This document shows positions 16,205 to 22,975 of a stretch of DNA of 64,000 nucleotides, piece by piece; position 1 is the first letter of the stretch, and each line of letters starts with the position of its first letter. The stretch lies in assembly GCF_021043375.1 (NCBI RefSeq), contig NZ_JAJNDV010000010.1, forward strand, positions 1 to 64,000. The letters are read 5' to 3'. The notes below the pieces were generated by a model. It was not told the DNA's origin and did no database searches. It was given only the letters and a program-made list of their open reading frames with translations. Made by a program: the position numbers and the translations under genes. The DNA comes from Sphingomonas sp. IC-56 (GTDB lineage: Bacteria > Pseudomonadota > Alphaproteobacteria > Sphingomonadales > Sphingomonadaceae).

Positions 16205-16543
16205 CTACTGATAGCACCGCCGACCCTTGTTGAAACCGTTGGCAATTGCGTTCTTCCGACGCGCCTCTACTTTCACGCCGCCTTCAGCCGGCTGGAGGAC
16301 ATAGAAGAAGATTGCGCCTGCTTCGGGCGTGGAGAACGTCAACTCGCGGCGCTCCGGCGGTCCCGTCTCGATAGGATCGCGGAGCAAGCCCAAGGCCTCG
16401 ACCAGGCAGTCGCGGACCTGCTGGATCGTCTGTCCCTGCACGACTGCGGTATCCTGCACCTCTCGGGTGCGTATTTCGGAGATCGAAGTGGTGCTACATC
16501 CTGCGAGGAAGACAACAGCGAGCAGGGCGGGGATGCGAATCAT
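16205..16543 (-). CDS. Small lipoprotein
   Basis: A 112-aa protein with a type II signal (MIRIPALLAVVFLAGCS): the lipobox LAGC puts the acylated Cys at residue 16. The mature part has two further cysteines (RDCLVEAL and a terminal RRCYQ) likely to form a disulfide, plus a beta-rich middle (FSTPEAGAIFFYVLQPAEGGVKV). It would be attached to the outer or inner membrane facing the periplasm. Small phage-borne lipoproteins often block superinfection or DNA entry; for this one that is only a possibility. Confidence 0.7.
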   Translation of the reverse strand: MIRIPALLAVVFLAGCSTTSISEIRTREVQDTAVVQGQTIQQVRDCLVEALGLLRDPIETGPPERRELTFSTPEAGAIFFYVLQPAEGGVKVEARRKNAIANGFNKGRRCYQ

Positions 16544-16648
16544 CCCATATGCCTAACAGAAGCGCGGAGGTGCGAAAGCCTCTCTTCGTCATGGCGAATT
16601 TCAGGCTAAGTGGAAACTGAGTTCAAATGGTGACGGAGTCGAAGGCGG

Positions 16649-17506
16649 ATGATCTTGTCAAAGGTCTGGAGGCTCGTGCTGGTTTGCTCCGCCTTCTTGG
16701 CGATTGATGCGCCTGCACTTGCCCGCGACTGGCCGGAAACTGCCGGTTGGGACATCGTTGAAGGTGACGACTTTTGCCTGATGCACATGGAGTACGAAGG
16801 GCCTGGCGATAGCTCCCTTGCGATCGCGCTCTATCAGGACGGCCGAGTCCTTATCTCGGACGTGAACTACGGCTGGTCCGCCGAGAAGGAGCAGATCTAT
16901 CCCGAAGTATCCTTCGCGCTCAACGGGGAGAGCTACACCGGCGCCGCTGTTGGAGTAGAAATCTTAGGCAAGAAGGGCTTCGCCATGAAGTTCGGGGGCG
17001 AGATCCTTGCCGACATAGCGGCAGCCCAAGCGGTGCGCGTTTACAAGGGTGACACCCTGATCGACCGGCTGAGCCTCGGTGGCAGCTCCTCCGCTCTCGC
17101 CATGACCAAGCGATGTCTAGCAGCTGTTCGAACGGCACACGCAGATGCGGAGAGAGAACGGAAACGCTGGGCCGATCTGCCGAAGGATCCATTCGCGGGC
17201 GAGACGGGATCAAAGGCCGTAAGCGCCCGGGGCAATCCGGCCGATTGGATCAGCAACGACGATTATCCGGCCTCTGCCCTTCGTAATGAAGAGGAGGGTT
17301 CGGTCGGCGTCACCTTCAACATCAACCCCCGTGGGAGAATCGAGAACTGCACGGTTACTTCGTCGTCGGGCTCGCGGGCTCTGGACGATGCGACGTGCCG
17401 CCTGCTGACATCGCGCGGACGATACTCGCCGGCTCTGGGCTCTGACGGCAACGCCATTGCAAGCACCGGATCGTTCAGGTTTCAATGGTCAATTCACTCG
17501 AAGTAA
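16649..17506 (+). CDS. Exported protein with TonB-type C-terminal domain
   Basis: A 285-aa protein. A signal peptide (residues 1-25, ending APALA) precedes a beta-rich domain of unknown type. The last 85 residues form a TonB_C-like fold: DYPASALRNEEEGSVGVTFNINPRGRIENCTVTSSSGSRALDDATCRLLTSRGRY, with the two conserved cysteines. It lacks the N-terminal membrane anchor and Pro-rich spacer of true TonB, so it is unlikely to energise receptors. It may use the fold for binding in the periplasm. Similar TonB_C exported proteins are widespread in Sphingomonadaceae. Confidence 0.75.
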   Translation: MILSKVWRLVLVCSAFLAIDAPALARDWPETAGWDIVEGDDFCLMHMEYEGPGDSSLAIALYQDGRVLISDVNYGWSAEKEQIYPEVSFALNGESYTGAAVGVEILGKKGFAMKFGGEILADIAAAQAVRVYKGDTLIDRLSLGGSSSALAMTKRCLAAVRTAHADAERERKRWADLPKDPFAGETGSKAVSARGNPADWISNDDYPASALRNEEEGSVGVTFNINPRGRIENCTVTSSSGSRALDDATCRLLTSRGRYSPALGSDGNAIASTGSFRFQWSIHSK

Positions 17507-17821
17507 CGGTGCGATCCTGCGCCCTGGTCGTAGCAAATCGAGCCAAAACTCGCTGCCGCTTGGGGGCGAAGCAGACGTCCAGGCCCGGAAGCCTACCGCT
17601 AGGGTGATAGAGTCAGACCCGGATGGCGACGGGCAGTTGATCCTAAACGGCGCCAGCCTGTGGGGACGTCTGAGGGACCGCTAGTGCATACTCCACCAGG
17701 ATAACTTGCCAGACCAGCAACTTAGGGACGCGGGTTAGAGGGAGGCGTACAGCTTCGAACCTTGCCTTGAGAGGGACGAGACCTGTGGAGTCCACTAGGA
17801 TCGGGCGGTAGAAGCCACCGA
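17507..17821. other. Region without a supported gene
   Basis: About 315 bases between two exported-protein genes. A frame ending near 17684 (RVIESDPDGDGQLILNGASLWGRLRDR) looks mildly protein-like and could be the remnant of a small gene, but it has no good start. No repeat or clear terminator was seen. Confidence 0.3.
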
Positions 17822-18241
17822 ATGCTAATTCTTCTTGCGGCGACACTAGCCACCTGCACCCCGACCCTTATCTACGACGCCGACACCTTCACGTGCGCAG
17901 ATGGGACGAAGCTCCGCGTAGCTGGCGTGAACAGCCGCGAACTGAAGGGCGTGCCGTGTCCCGGGGACTACCCCTGCCCCGCTATGTCGGCGATCAAGGC
18001 TCGCGACGTGACGGTGCGGCTGCTTGGGGCCACTGTAATCGGGAAGCGGCCCACCGGCCATCTCATCGTGCGAGCGCCGACAATCCGCTACCAAGAGCTT
18101 GATCGCAACCATGATCGCCTGGTGGCTCGGATCATCACTCCACGGGGGCATGACTTGCGCTGTGGGCTCCAAGCTGCCGGAGCGGTGGCCGAGTGGCCGA
18201 AATTTGTCAGACGATACCGGCTACGGTCATGTCGGCACTGA
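17822..18241 (+). CDS. SNase-like exported nuclease-fold protein
   Basis: A 139-aa protein. After a short hydrophobic N-terminus (MLILLAATLATC), the sequence IYDADTFTCADGTKLRVAGVNSRELKGVPC reproduces the first strands of the staphylococcal-nuclease fold, including the DADT metal-site aspartates and an Arg in the RVAGV strand. GLQAAGAVAEW lies near the end. It is shorter than the classical thermonuclease, and some catalytic residues (the second Arg and Glu) are not obvious, so activity is uncertain. Conserved cysteines suggest export. Sphingomonad genomes carry many such short SNase-like proteins. Confidence 0.65.
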   Translation: MLILLAATLATCTPTLIYDADTFTCADGTKLRVAGVNSRELKGVPCPGDYPCPAMSAIKARDVTVRLLGATVIGKRPTGHLIVRAPTIRYQELDRNHDRLVARIITPRGHDLRCGLQAAGAVAEWPKFVRRYRLRSCRH

Positions 18242-18326
18242 TCAGCACACCTGGCGCGACGAGTTCTTCTTGACTCCTCTTCCTCTTAGTGTCTGACTTC
18301 CTAAGTCAATCTGACAGGGGGAATCG

Positions 18327-18944
18327 ATGCACTACTTGGCAGGAGCCGCAGCAGCGGCCCTTTTCTTTGCGCCCGTCGGGCATGCGCAATCGACCGCGAC
18401 TGTCCTGCCGCCGCAGCCGGCGGTCATTTCTACGGGGACGACCGTGGCAGCACCATCTACGGCAGCCGCGGTCTTGCGCTCCGGCACCTCTGTGCCCCTG
18501 CGCACTGTTGAGCCTCTGACGACGAAGGGAAAGAAACTCCGGGTCGGTCAGCGCTTCAACTTGGAGGTTGCTGAGGCAGTCATGGTCAACGGGCAGACCG
18601 TGATCCCAGTCGGTAGCCCGGCCGTCGGCGAGCTTACCCACGTCCGGAACAAGGGTATGTGGGGCAAGTCCGGCAAGATCGAGGCTCGGATTCTCTACGT
18701 CCGCGCAAACGGCGTGCAGATCCGCCTCACGGGACAGGTGGACGACAAGGGCGTGACCGGCACTGTCGGCGTCGTTGGCGCCCTGGCCGTCGTGCCGATC
18801 GCCGGGTTCTTCATGACCGGCACCAGCGCCGAGATCCCGACCGGAAGCATGATCACGGCATTCGTTGAAGAGGACATGCCAGTGGCGTTCAGCGGAGCGG
18901 CACCCGCGCCGATGGTCGTGCCGGCGAGCGCTGCCGCTCAGTGA
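18327..18944 (+). CDS. Exported hypothetical protein
   Basis: A 205-aa protein with a signal peptide (residues 1-21, ending GHAQ). A Ser/Thr/Ala-rich linker precedes a globular core (residues 50-165) beginning LRSGTSVPLRTVEPLTTKGKKLRVGQRFNLEVAEAV, then a hydrophobic segment (VVGALAVVPIAGFFMTG) and an Ala/Pro tail. It resembles exported proteins of unknown function that are common in sphingomonads and may bind the cell wall. A probable RBS (GGGGG) precedes the ATG. Confidence 0.65.
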   Translation: MHYLAGAAAAALFFAPVGHAQSTATVLPPQPAVISTGTTVAAPSTAAAVLRSGTSVPLRTVEPLTTKGKKLRVGQRFNLEVAEAVMVNGQTVIPVGSPAVGELTHVRNKGMWGKSGKIEARILYVRANGVQIRLTGQVDDKGVTGTVGVVGALAVVPIAGFFMTGTSAEIPTGSMITAFVEEDMPVAFSGAAPAPMVVPASAAAQ

Positions 18945-19004
18945 TTGTGAGGGCGCCTGCCGCGGAAAGCCTGCGGCAGGCGCTTCACCCTGGGGAGGGG
19001 CGAT

Positions 19005-19190
19005 ATGAAAGCGGTCCTGGCGGCTGTTGCGTTTCTCACACTCAGCTCAGCGAGCCTTACGCCGTGCATCGCCAGCGGGGGCGCGGCGGCGTGCTGCAAG
19101 GTGTGCTCGAAAGGGAAGGCGTGCGGCGACAGCTGCATCGCGCGCCATCTCACCTGCCGAAAGGGAAGGGGCTGCGCCTGCGACGGGTAG
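19005..19190 (+). CDS. Cys-rich exported mini-protein
   Basis: A 61-aa protein. A signal peptide of about 24 residues is followed by a 37-residue mature part with nine cysteines (CCKVCSKGKACGDSCI, then CRKGRGCACDG). The pattern fits a disulfide-stabilised miniprotein or metal-binding knuckle. It is preceded by GGGGAGGGG. Related CKVCxxGKACGDSCI peptides occur in many proteobacterial accessory regions, without known function. A hydrophobic frame follows to 19294 (WVWVPLWAFAILLLGGFLI), but it lacks a standard start. Confidence 0.65.
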   Translation: MKAVLAAVAFLTLSSASLTPCIASGGAAACCKVCSKGKACGDSCIARHLTCRKGRGCACDG

Positions 19191-19357
19191 GCTCACTCCT
19201 CACCCGCCTGTGGAACTACCGCACCAGCAGCCTGTGGGTGTGGGTGCCCCTCTGGGCGTTCGCGATCCTGCTGCTGGGTGGGTTCCTGATCTGACGCGAG
19301 CGCTTGGCTCGTGCGTCCGCAGGATGCTATAACCGCAGTCGGAAAGCATGACGGAAA

Positions 19358-19385
19358 GGCTCGGTCATAGCGACCGGGCCTTTTT
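19358..19385 (+). terminator. Intrinsic terminator
   Basis: Nine-pair stem GGCTCGGTC / GACCGGGCC with a 5-base loop, directly followed by TTTTT (19381-19385). It ends the exported-protein transcripts just before a convergent gene. Confidence 0.85.
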
Positions 19386-19399
19386 GCTGTGGGGTGGTG

Positions 19400-19855
19400 C
19401 TATCCTTTCCGGGAGCGCTGAATAGCAGCCTCGATCTCCGCCATAGCGGTCATAAGTTCAGGCGGCTTACTCCTCTCCGTCGACACACCCGGTGCGAGAG
19501 CCCAGAAGCCTGCGGCTGGCGAGATAACCAGTTGGCGCTCCTTCATGCGGCGGAGGTGGGAGCGAAATGTGCTTCGTGATCGAACGCCGAGAGTGCGAGC
19601 GAAGGGCCACAACTGATCTGCGCTGACACTAGACTGAGGATTGCGCCGAAGCTGATCGAGCACCACGTGCTCTACGAGCAGCCGCGTGGCGCTTGTCGAT
19701 CTTGGAGCCTCAACACCCGACTTGCCGGCGCGGCGAAGGTTGGTAAGCCTGCGTTGCAGCTCGTCAATCTCGCTTTGAAGACGGTCGATCGCAGCACGCT
19801 TCTGGCGTATAGCAGCGAGGACGCGCCGCTCAGCGGTTGTATCTCGGACGGCCAT
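19400..19855 (-). CDS. Coiled-coil / winged-helix protein
   Basis: A 151-aa protein. An N-terminal coiled coil (residues 10-45: VLAAIRQKRAAIDRLQSEIDELQRRLTNL) is followed by a winged-helix-like domain (LLVEHVVLDQLRRNPQSSVSADQLWPFARTLGVRSRSTFRSHLRRMKERQLV). It is probably a dimeric DNA-binding protein. Its upstream region contains the palindrome at 19945, a possible autoregulatory site. No specific family is recognised. It is transcribed towards the terminator at 19358. Confidence 0.6.
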   Translation of the reverse strand: MAVRDTTAERRVLAAIRQKRAAIDRLQSEIDELQRRLTNLRRAGKSGVEAPRSTSATRLLVEHVVLDQLRRNPQSSVSADQLWPFARTLGVRSRSTFRSHLRRMKERQLVISPAAGFWALAPGVSTERSKPPELMTAMAEIEAAIQRSRKG

Positions 19856-19944
19856 GGCGTTGCATATCGTTTTTCGTTCTCAGGTTGCAACGCCTGAGAA
19901 TCTCAAGATTAGCTTGAAATTTCGTTGACGGCACTCCCCTTTTC

Positions 19945-19966
19945 AATTACGCGTCACCGCGTAATT
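19945..19966. promoter_or_regulatory. Inverted repeat AATTACGCG-N4-CGCGTAATT
   Basis: A perfect 9-bp inverted repeat with a 4-base spacer. It lies 90 bp upstream of the minus-strand coiled-coil gene and 126 bp upstream of the toxin-antitoxin pair. It has the form of a dimeric repressor operator. Confidence 0.55.
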
Positions 19967-20042
19967 CAGCGGCATCCCTCCTTGTTCCGCCGGAGCCAGC
20001 GTGCAGATGAAACGCTGAAGTCTCAACCAATCGGTTTACCTT

Positions 20043-20058
20043 CCGATAACGTTATCGG
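20043..20058. promoter_or_regulatory. Perfect 16-bp palindrome, candidate antitoxin operator
   Basis: CCGATAACGTTATCGG is fully self-complementary and ends 33 bp before the antitoxin ATG. It is where an antitoxin or toxin-antitoxin complex would be expected to bind for autorepression. Confidence 0.6.
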
Positions 20059-20091
20059 GCCAGGATAGGCCGGTTCGACCAGGAGGGCCTT

Positions 20092-20268
20092 ATGGCAGTG
20101 CTGCATGCGCCCCGTCTATGGGGGCCGAAACCCATCAACGCCAAGAGCACAGCGACCGCTTTGGCTGCGGGCAAAAAGGTGTTCGCGAAGACTGGGGTCA
20201 CTCCGGACCTGAAGCGCATCCTGCGTCTGTCGATTGAGAATGATCGCCGGATCGGGCGCCTGAAATAG
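20092..20268 (+). CDS. Putative antitoxin of a GNAT toxin
   Basis: A 58-aa basic protein (KPINAKSTATALAAGKKVFAKTGVTPDLKRILRLSIENDRRIGRLK) behind AGGAGGGC. It is not an obvious ribbon-helix-helix of the DUF1778 type that usually pairs with GNAT toxins. Size, position and the overlap with the acetyltransferase gene nevertheless indicate the antitoxin role. The upstream palindrome fits autoregulation. Confidence in the gene is good; in the role, moderate. Confidence 0.6.
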   Translation: MAVLHAPRLWGPKPINAKSTATALAAGKKVFAKTGVTPDLKRILRLSIENDRRIGRLK

Positions 20269-20837
20269 AACCGCCTAGCGGCATAGTCTGCGAGCCTCTT
20301 TGTGCTGAGACGCGGCGAGAAGGCTTCGTGTGCGGCGACGCAGAGATCGACAAGTGGTTTCGAAATAAGGCGCTCAAGGACCACGGCACTTCCAAGCACA
20401 TCGTCACCTGTGCGACGCTCGAAGGCAGTTCGGACGTCATAGGGTTTTACGCCCTCTCCGCGGTAGTTGAGGATGTGAGGAAGCTTCCCGAGGCATCCGT
20501 TTCATTTTTCAGCTATGGTTCGGAGCTGTACTTCCCATGCATCCAGCTCGTTTACCTCGCCGTTATTAAGCCGTTGCAGGGCAACCTCTACGGTGAGGTG
20601 ATCATGTCCTACGCTCTACGCGAGTTCGCGCACATAGCGTCTTCTATCGGCATGCCTGCGATGATCGTCACGCCGCTCAACGAACGCGCTAAGAAATTCT
20701 ATACCAAACTCGGCTTCGAACCTTACGACAGGGGCATGAGGATGTTCTTGCCACTCCAATCGGTCCTGACAGGCATTGATGAGGTTACCGCAGAGGATGG
20801 CGGCGATGAGGAACCACAGCAAGCGCCTCTAGCCTAA
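20265..20837 (+). CDS. GNAT-family acetyltransferase toxin
   Basis: About 190 aa if started at 20265, or 169 aa from GTG 20328. The core matches TacT/AtaT-type toxins, which acetylate aminoacyl-tRNA. EGFVCGDAEIDKWFRNKALKDHG is the usual first helix, VIGFYALSAV the next strand, then YLAVIKPLQGNLYG in the acetyl-CoA loop position and TPLNERAKKFYTKLGFEPY near the end. GTG 20328 would cut into the first motif. The family-like N-terminus extends upstream to an ATA at 20265 that overlaps the antitoxin stop (ATAG). A non-standard start codon is therefore possible. Confidence 0.75.
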   Translation: MEPPSGIVCEPLCAETRREGFVCGDAEIDKWFRNKALKDHGTSKHIVTCATLEGSSDVIGFYALSAVVEDVRKLPEASVSFFSYGSELYFPCIQLVYLAVIKPLQGNLYGEVIMSYALREFAHIASSIGMPAMIVTPLNERAKKFYTKLGFEPYDRGMRMFLPLQSVLTGIDEVTAEDGGDEEPQQAPLA

Positions 20838-21073
20838 CCCCTCCGCCCCCACCCATCATAAGCAAACCCGAGCACGTCCTGCGCGCTGGAGGCGACGGAC
20901 CAGAGCCCGACATGCTGCGCTGGCACGGAGGCACCGGGCAGCACCTCCACTGTCGCATCGCTGTCGGCCACGCGCTTAGGCATGCGCCAGCTACGCGCTG
21001 CTTGCGACGCTTCAGGATATGGAACCGGTTGTCGCGCTGGCGCGTCGGTTGCCCACCTTAGGAGGCGCGCCAT
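20834..21073 (-). CDS. Small hypothetical protein
   Basis: A frame of about 79 aa on the minus strand from ATG 21073. The C-terminal part, VEVLPGASVPAQHVGLWSVASSAQDVLGFAYDGWGRRG, looks protein-like and conserved in style. The start shares a CATG with the divergent DUF3606 gene, and its own ribosome site is weak. Function unknown; it may be a small companion of the SRAP region. Confidence 0.45.
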   Translation of the reverse strand: MARLLRWATDAPARQPVPYPEASQAARSWRMPKRVADSDATVEVLPGASVPAQHVGLWSVASSAQDVLGFAYDGWGRRG

Positions 21074-21260
21074 GGTTGATAATCCTGAACTTCGTGGTCC
21101 GCAGGACCGTAGCCGTATATCGCTCCACGAAGAGCATGAGGTGCGGTACTGGACGCATAAATGGGGCATCACCAAGGACGAACTCGCCGATGCCGTGCAC
21201 GCGGTCGGGCATAGCGCTGCGCATGTAGCGCGGCACCTTGGACGGTCCGAATACGACTGA
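21072..21260 (+). CDS. DUF3606 family protein
   Basis: A 62-aa protein. The motif RGPQDRSRISLHEEHEVRYWTHKWGITKDELADAVHAVGHSAAHV is the DUF3606 signature; the family is short and commonly carries this RSRI..HE.VRYW block. TTAGGAGGCGCGCC provides a strong ribosome site before ATG 21072. DUF3606 genes often occur with DNA-damage or stress genes, and here the neighbour is SRAP. Its biochemical role is not known. Confidence 0.8.
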   Translation: MVDNPELRGPQDRSRISLHEEHEVRYWTHKWGITKDELADAVHAVGHSAAHVARHLGRSEYD

Positions 21261-21274
21261 ACGCGGCGGCTGGC

Positions 21275-21865
21275 ATGTGCAACGAGTACCTGCGCGACAA
21301 GACGCCCGAGCAGCTCGCCATGGAGTTTTCCCAGGTGCGTGTGCCCGTGACGTTCCCGGAGGGCGCGCCGAACCTGCCCCCTGAGCAGAGCGTGAAGATC
21401 ACCGATCGCGCGCCAATCGTTCGCGCCGGTGCTGACGGTCCCGAGCTCGTGATGCGCCGTTGGAGTTGGCCTGCACCGGGCGGCAAGCCGGTCTACAACT
21501 TCCGCTCAGAGGGACGGCGCTTCGGCGCGGAGCGATGCTTGATCCCGGCCGACGGGTTCTATGAGTTCACGGACGCCCCTGCCGAGGAAGGTGCACCAAA
21601 GCGTCGACCGAAGACCAAGTGGCTCTTCACCATGCGGGATGTGCCATTCTTCTGCATTGCTGGCATCTGGCGCACAACCGGCGTCGGCGAGGCGTTCACG
21701 ATGCTGACCACCTCGCCCGGACCAGACATAGCACCATATCATGACCGCCAGGTGGTGGTGCTCGCACCCGAGGACTGGGGGGCGTGGCTTAATCCGAGCA
21801 TGCCCGCGAACGAACTGGCGAAGCCCGCACCGGCTGGCACGCTTACGGTCGAACAGGTCCGCTGA
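21275..21865 (+). CDS. SRAP (HMCES/YedK) abasic-site protein
   Basis: A 196-aa SOS-response-associated peptidase-type protein. After removal of Met the catalytic Cys2 is available (MCNEY; most members read MCGR). VYNFRSEG gives the conserved Asn, FYEFTD the Glu, and APYHDRQ the catalytic His. The family crosslinks covalently to abasic sites in single-stranded DNA and so shields them from error-prone processing. In this element it sits near the imuA-imuB-dnaE2 mutasome, giving two opposing strategies for damaged DNA. No LexA box was seen directly upstream. Confidence 0.88.
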   Translation: MCNEYLRDKTPEQLAMEFSQVRVPVTFPEGAPNLPPEQSVKITDRAPIVRAGADGPELVMRRWSWPAPGGKPVYNFRSEGRRFGAERCLIPADGFYEFTDAPAEEGAPKRRPKTKWLFTMRDVPFFCIAGIWRTTGVGEAFTMLTTSPGPDIAPYHDRQVVVLAPEDWGAWLNPSMPANELAKPAPAGTLTVEQVR

Positions 21866-21924
21866 CTCCACGCCGTTCCCTCAATGTTCTATAGTCTCCG
21901 TGTTCCGAGTCGCGGAGGATTCGA

Positions 21925-22347
21925 ATGCGGGGAATAAGTGGAAGCTGGCGGGTCCTGGTGGGCGACACCTCCCTTGTCCGCCGGGATTGGGCCGAGAAGC
22001 CGATCCTCGAAATCAGCAAGGAGCGGATTTGTTTCGCCGGCGGTGAGCCGCTGCAATCCGAGATCCTGAACGCCGAGCAATCCGGAAAGGGCTACGCCAC
22101 CTTCGAGATCAACTATCGGGCCGGCGACGGGTGCCATGGCCGCATCCTGATTGATCGCGGAGGCGACACCTGCCTGCAAGGGACCCATTTCTCGGCCGCG
22201 AAATCGCTGTCGAGCTTCGATCACGACGGGGAAGATCTGCCGGATGGAGTTGAGCGGCAGCCGGTGTGCCTGGTCCGTTTGGAGGAAGCTGAACGGCTGG
22301 AGATCGAAACCGCGACTCAGGATGCGGAAGACGCGGTAGCCCACTGA
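21925..22347 (+). CDS. Hypothetical protein
   Basis: A 140-aa protein of mixed alpha/beta composition (GSWRVLVGDTSLVRRDWAEKPILEISKERICFAGG, then GKGYATFEINYRAGDGCHGRILIDRGGD). No family is recognised. It lacks a signal peptide and is likely cytoplasmic. It stands alone between SRAP and two mini-proteins, reading in the same direction. Confidence 0.5.
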   Translation: MRGISGSWRVLVGDTSLVRRDWAEKPILEISKERICFAGGEPLQSEILNAEQSGKGYATFEINYRAGDGCHGRILIDRGGDTCLQGTHFSAAKSLSSFDHDGEDLPDGVERQPVCLVRLEEAERLEIETATQDAEDAVAH

Positions 22348-22372
22348 GACCGACGCCTAGGCGCGGACTGAA

Positions 22373-22477
22373 ATAGATCATCTCTTCGTCTGCTCTGAAT
22401 GCGGTCAAGCGTTCGACTTGCAGCGTCGGGGTGATGTGTTCCACCATGGCGGTGCAGAATCGCTGCCGGTGAACTAA
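22373..22477 (+). CDS. CxxC mini-protein, apparently ATA start or remnant
   Basis: A 34-aa frame (DHLFVCSECGQAF, DVFHHGG) with a CxxC knuckle and HH pair, as in small zinc-ribbon proteins. The frame is open only from the TAG at 22358 and contains no ATG, GTG or TTG before the CxxC. ATA 22373 is the only position where a family-like N-terminus would begin. It may be a remnant. Confidence 0.35.
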   Translation: MDHLFVCSECGQAFDLQRRGDVFHHGGAESLPVN

Positions 22478-22487
22478 GGGCCGCAAA

Positions 22488-22628
22488 GTGGATACGAAAT
22501 ATCTCGCTATCGGCATCGCGGTGGGTGTCGCTATCGGCATTGCCATGGACAACATCGGTTTAGGCATCGCGATCGGGGTGGCTCTCGGTCTTTCAGTCGG
22601 TAAGGCCAGGGATAAGCGGAAGTCCTGA
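22488..22628 (+). CDS. Glycine-zipper membrane mini-protein
   Basis: A 46-aa protein, GTG start behind AAGGG. Two hydrophobic GxxxG-type stretches (AIGIAVGVAIGIAMD and GIAIGVALGLSVGK) and a basic tail (KARDKRKS) form a glycine-zipper hairpin or single helix. Such peptides oligomerise in the inner membrane. The direct internal repeat (IGLGIAIGVAL / AIGIAVGVAI) suggests duplication. A toxin-like or small stress peptide is possible; the actual role is unknown. Confidence 0.55.
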   Translation: MDTKYLAIGIAVGVAIGIAMDNIGLGIAIGVALGLSVGKARDKRKS

Positions 22629-22687
22629 CCGTCTGAAGCGTGAGCGGCGCGGCACCTCCTGTTGCGACCAGCCACCTGTCGGCCAGC

Positions 22688-22972
22688 CTACAGGGACGTT
22701 TCCTCGTATCTTCCAGCGCGACGGAGCTGGCGGACGATGCCGTTGAAGGCGGCTGTAACGCCCTGAGCGCGTCCGATGTCGTTCTCCTGCCCGGCCGCAT
22801 CCCAGTAGAGCTCCAGCGGCCAGCGCTCGGGGCAATGTGGCAGCAAGCAGCGGAGGGCTAAGCGGACTTCAATGCCGTCGACCTTGTTGTCCGCTGAGCG
22901 GGTCACCGCAGCACGGAGAATATGAACCGAGAGCGCGATCACAACGCGCTGGTGCTTTGGCAATGTCGCCAT
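22688..22972 (-). CDS. Conserved hypothetical protein, fourth gene of the imu operon
   Basis: A 94-aa protein that starts 4 bases after the dnaE2 stop. It reads as a compact alpha-helical domain (MATLPKHQRVVIALSVHIL, then ELYWDAAGQENDIGRAQGVTAAFNGIVRQLRRAG). Similar short proteins follow dnaE2 in some sphingomonads, as far as can be judged from memory. The tight spacing says it is part of the SOS transcript. It could be an accessory factor of the mutasome, but no known domain supports this. Confidence 0.6.
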   Translation of the reverse strand: MATLPKHQRVVIALSVHILRAAVTRSADNKVDGIEVRLALRCLLPHCPERWPLELYWDAAGQENDIGRAQGVTAAFNGIVRQLRRAGRYEETSL

Positions 22973-22975
22973 GGT

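Noticed and set aside
16166-16609. A 147-codon plus-strand frame
   Set aside because: It is antisense to a lipoprotein gene that has a proper lipobox signal.
19186-19294. Hydrophobic frame WVWVPLWAFAILLLGG after the Cys-rich gene
   Set aside because: It looks like a membrane helix but has no standard start codon at a fitting place.
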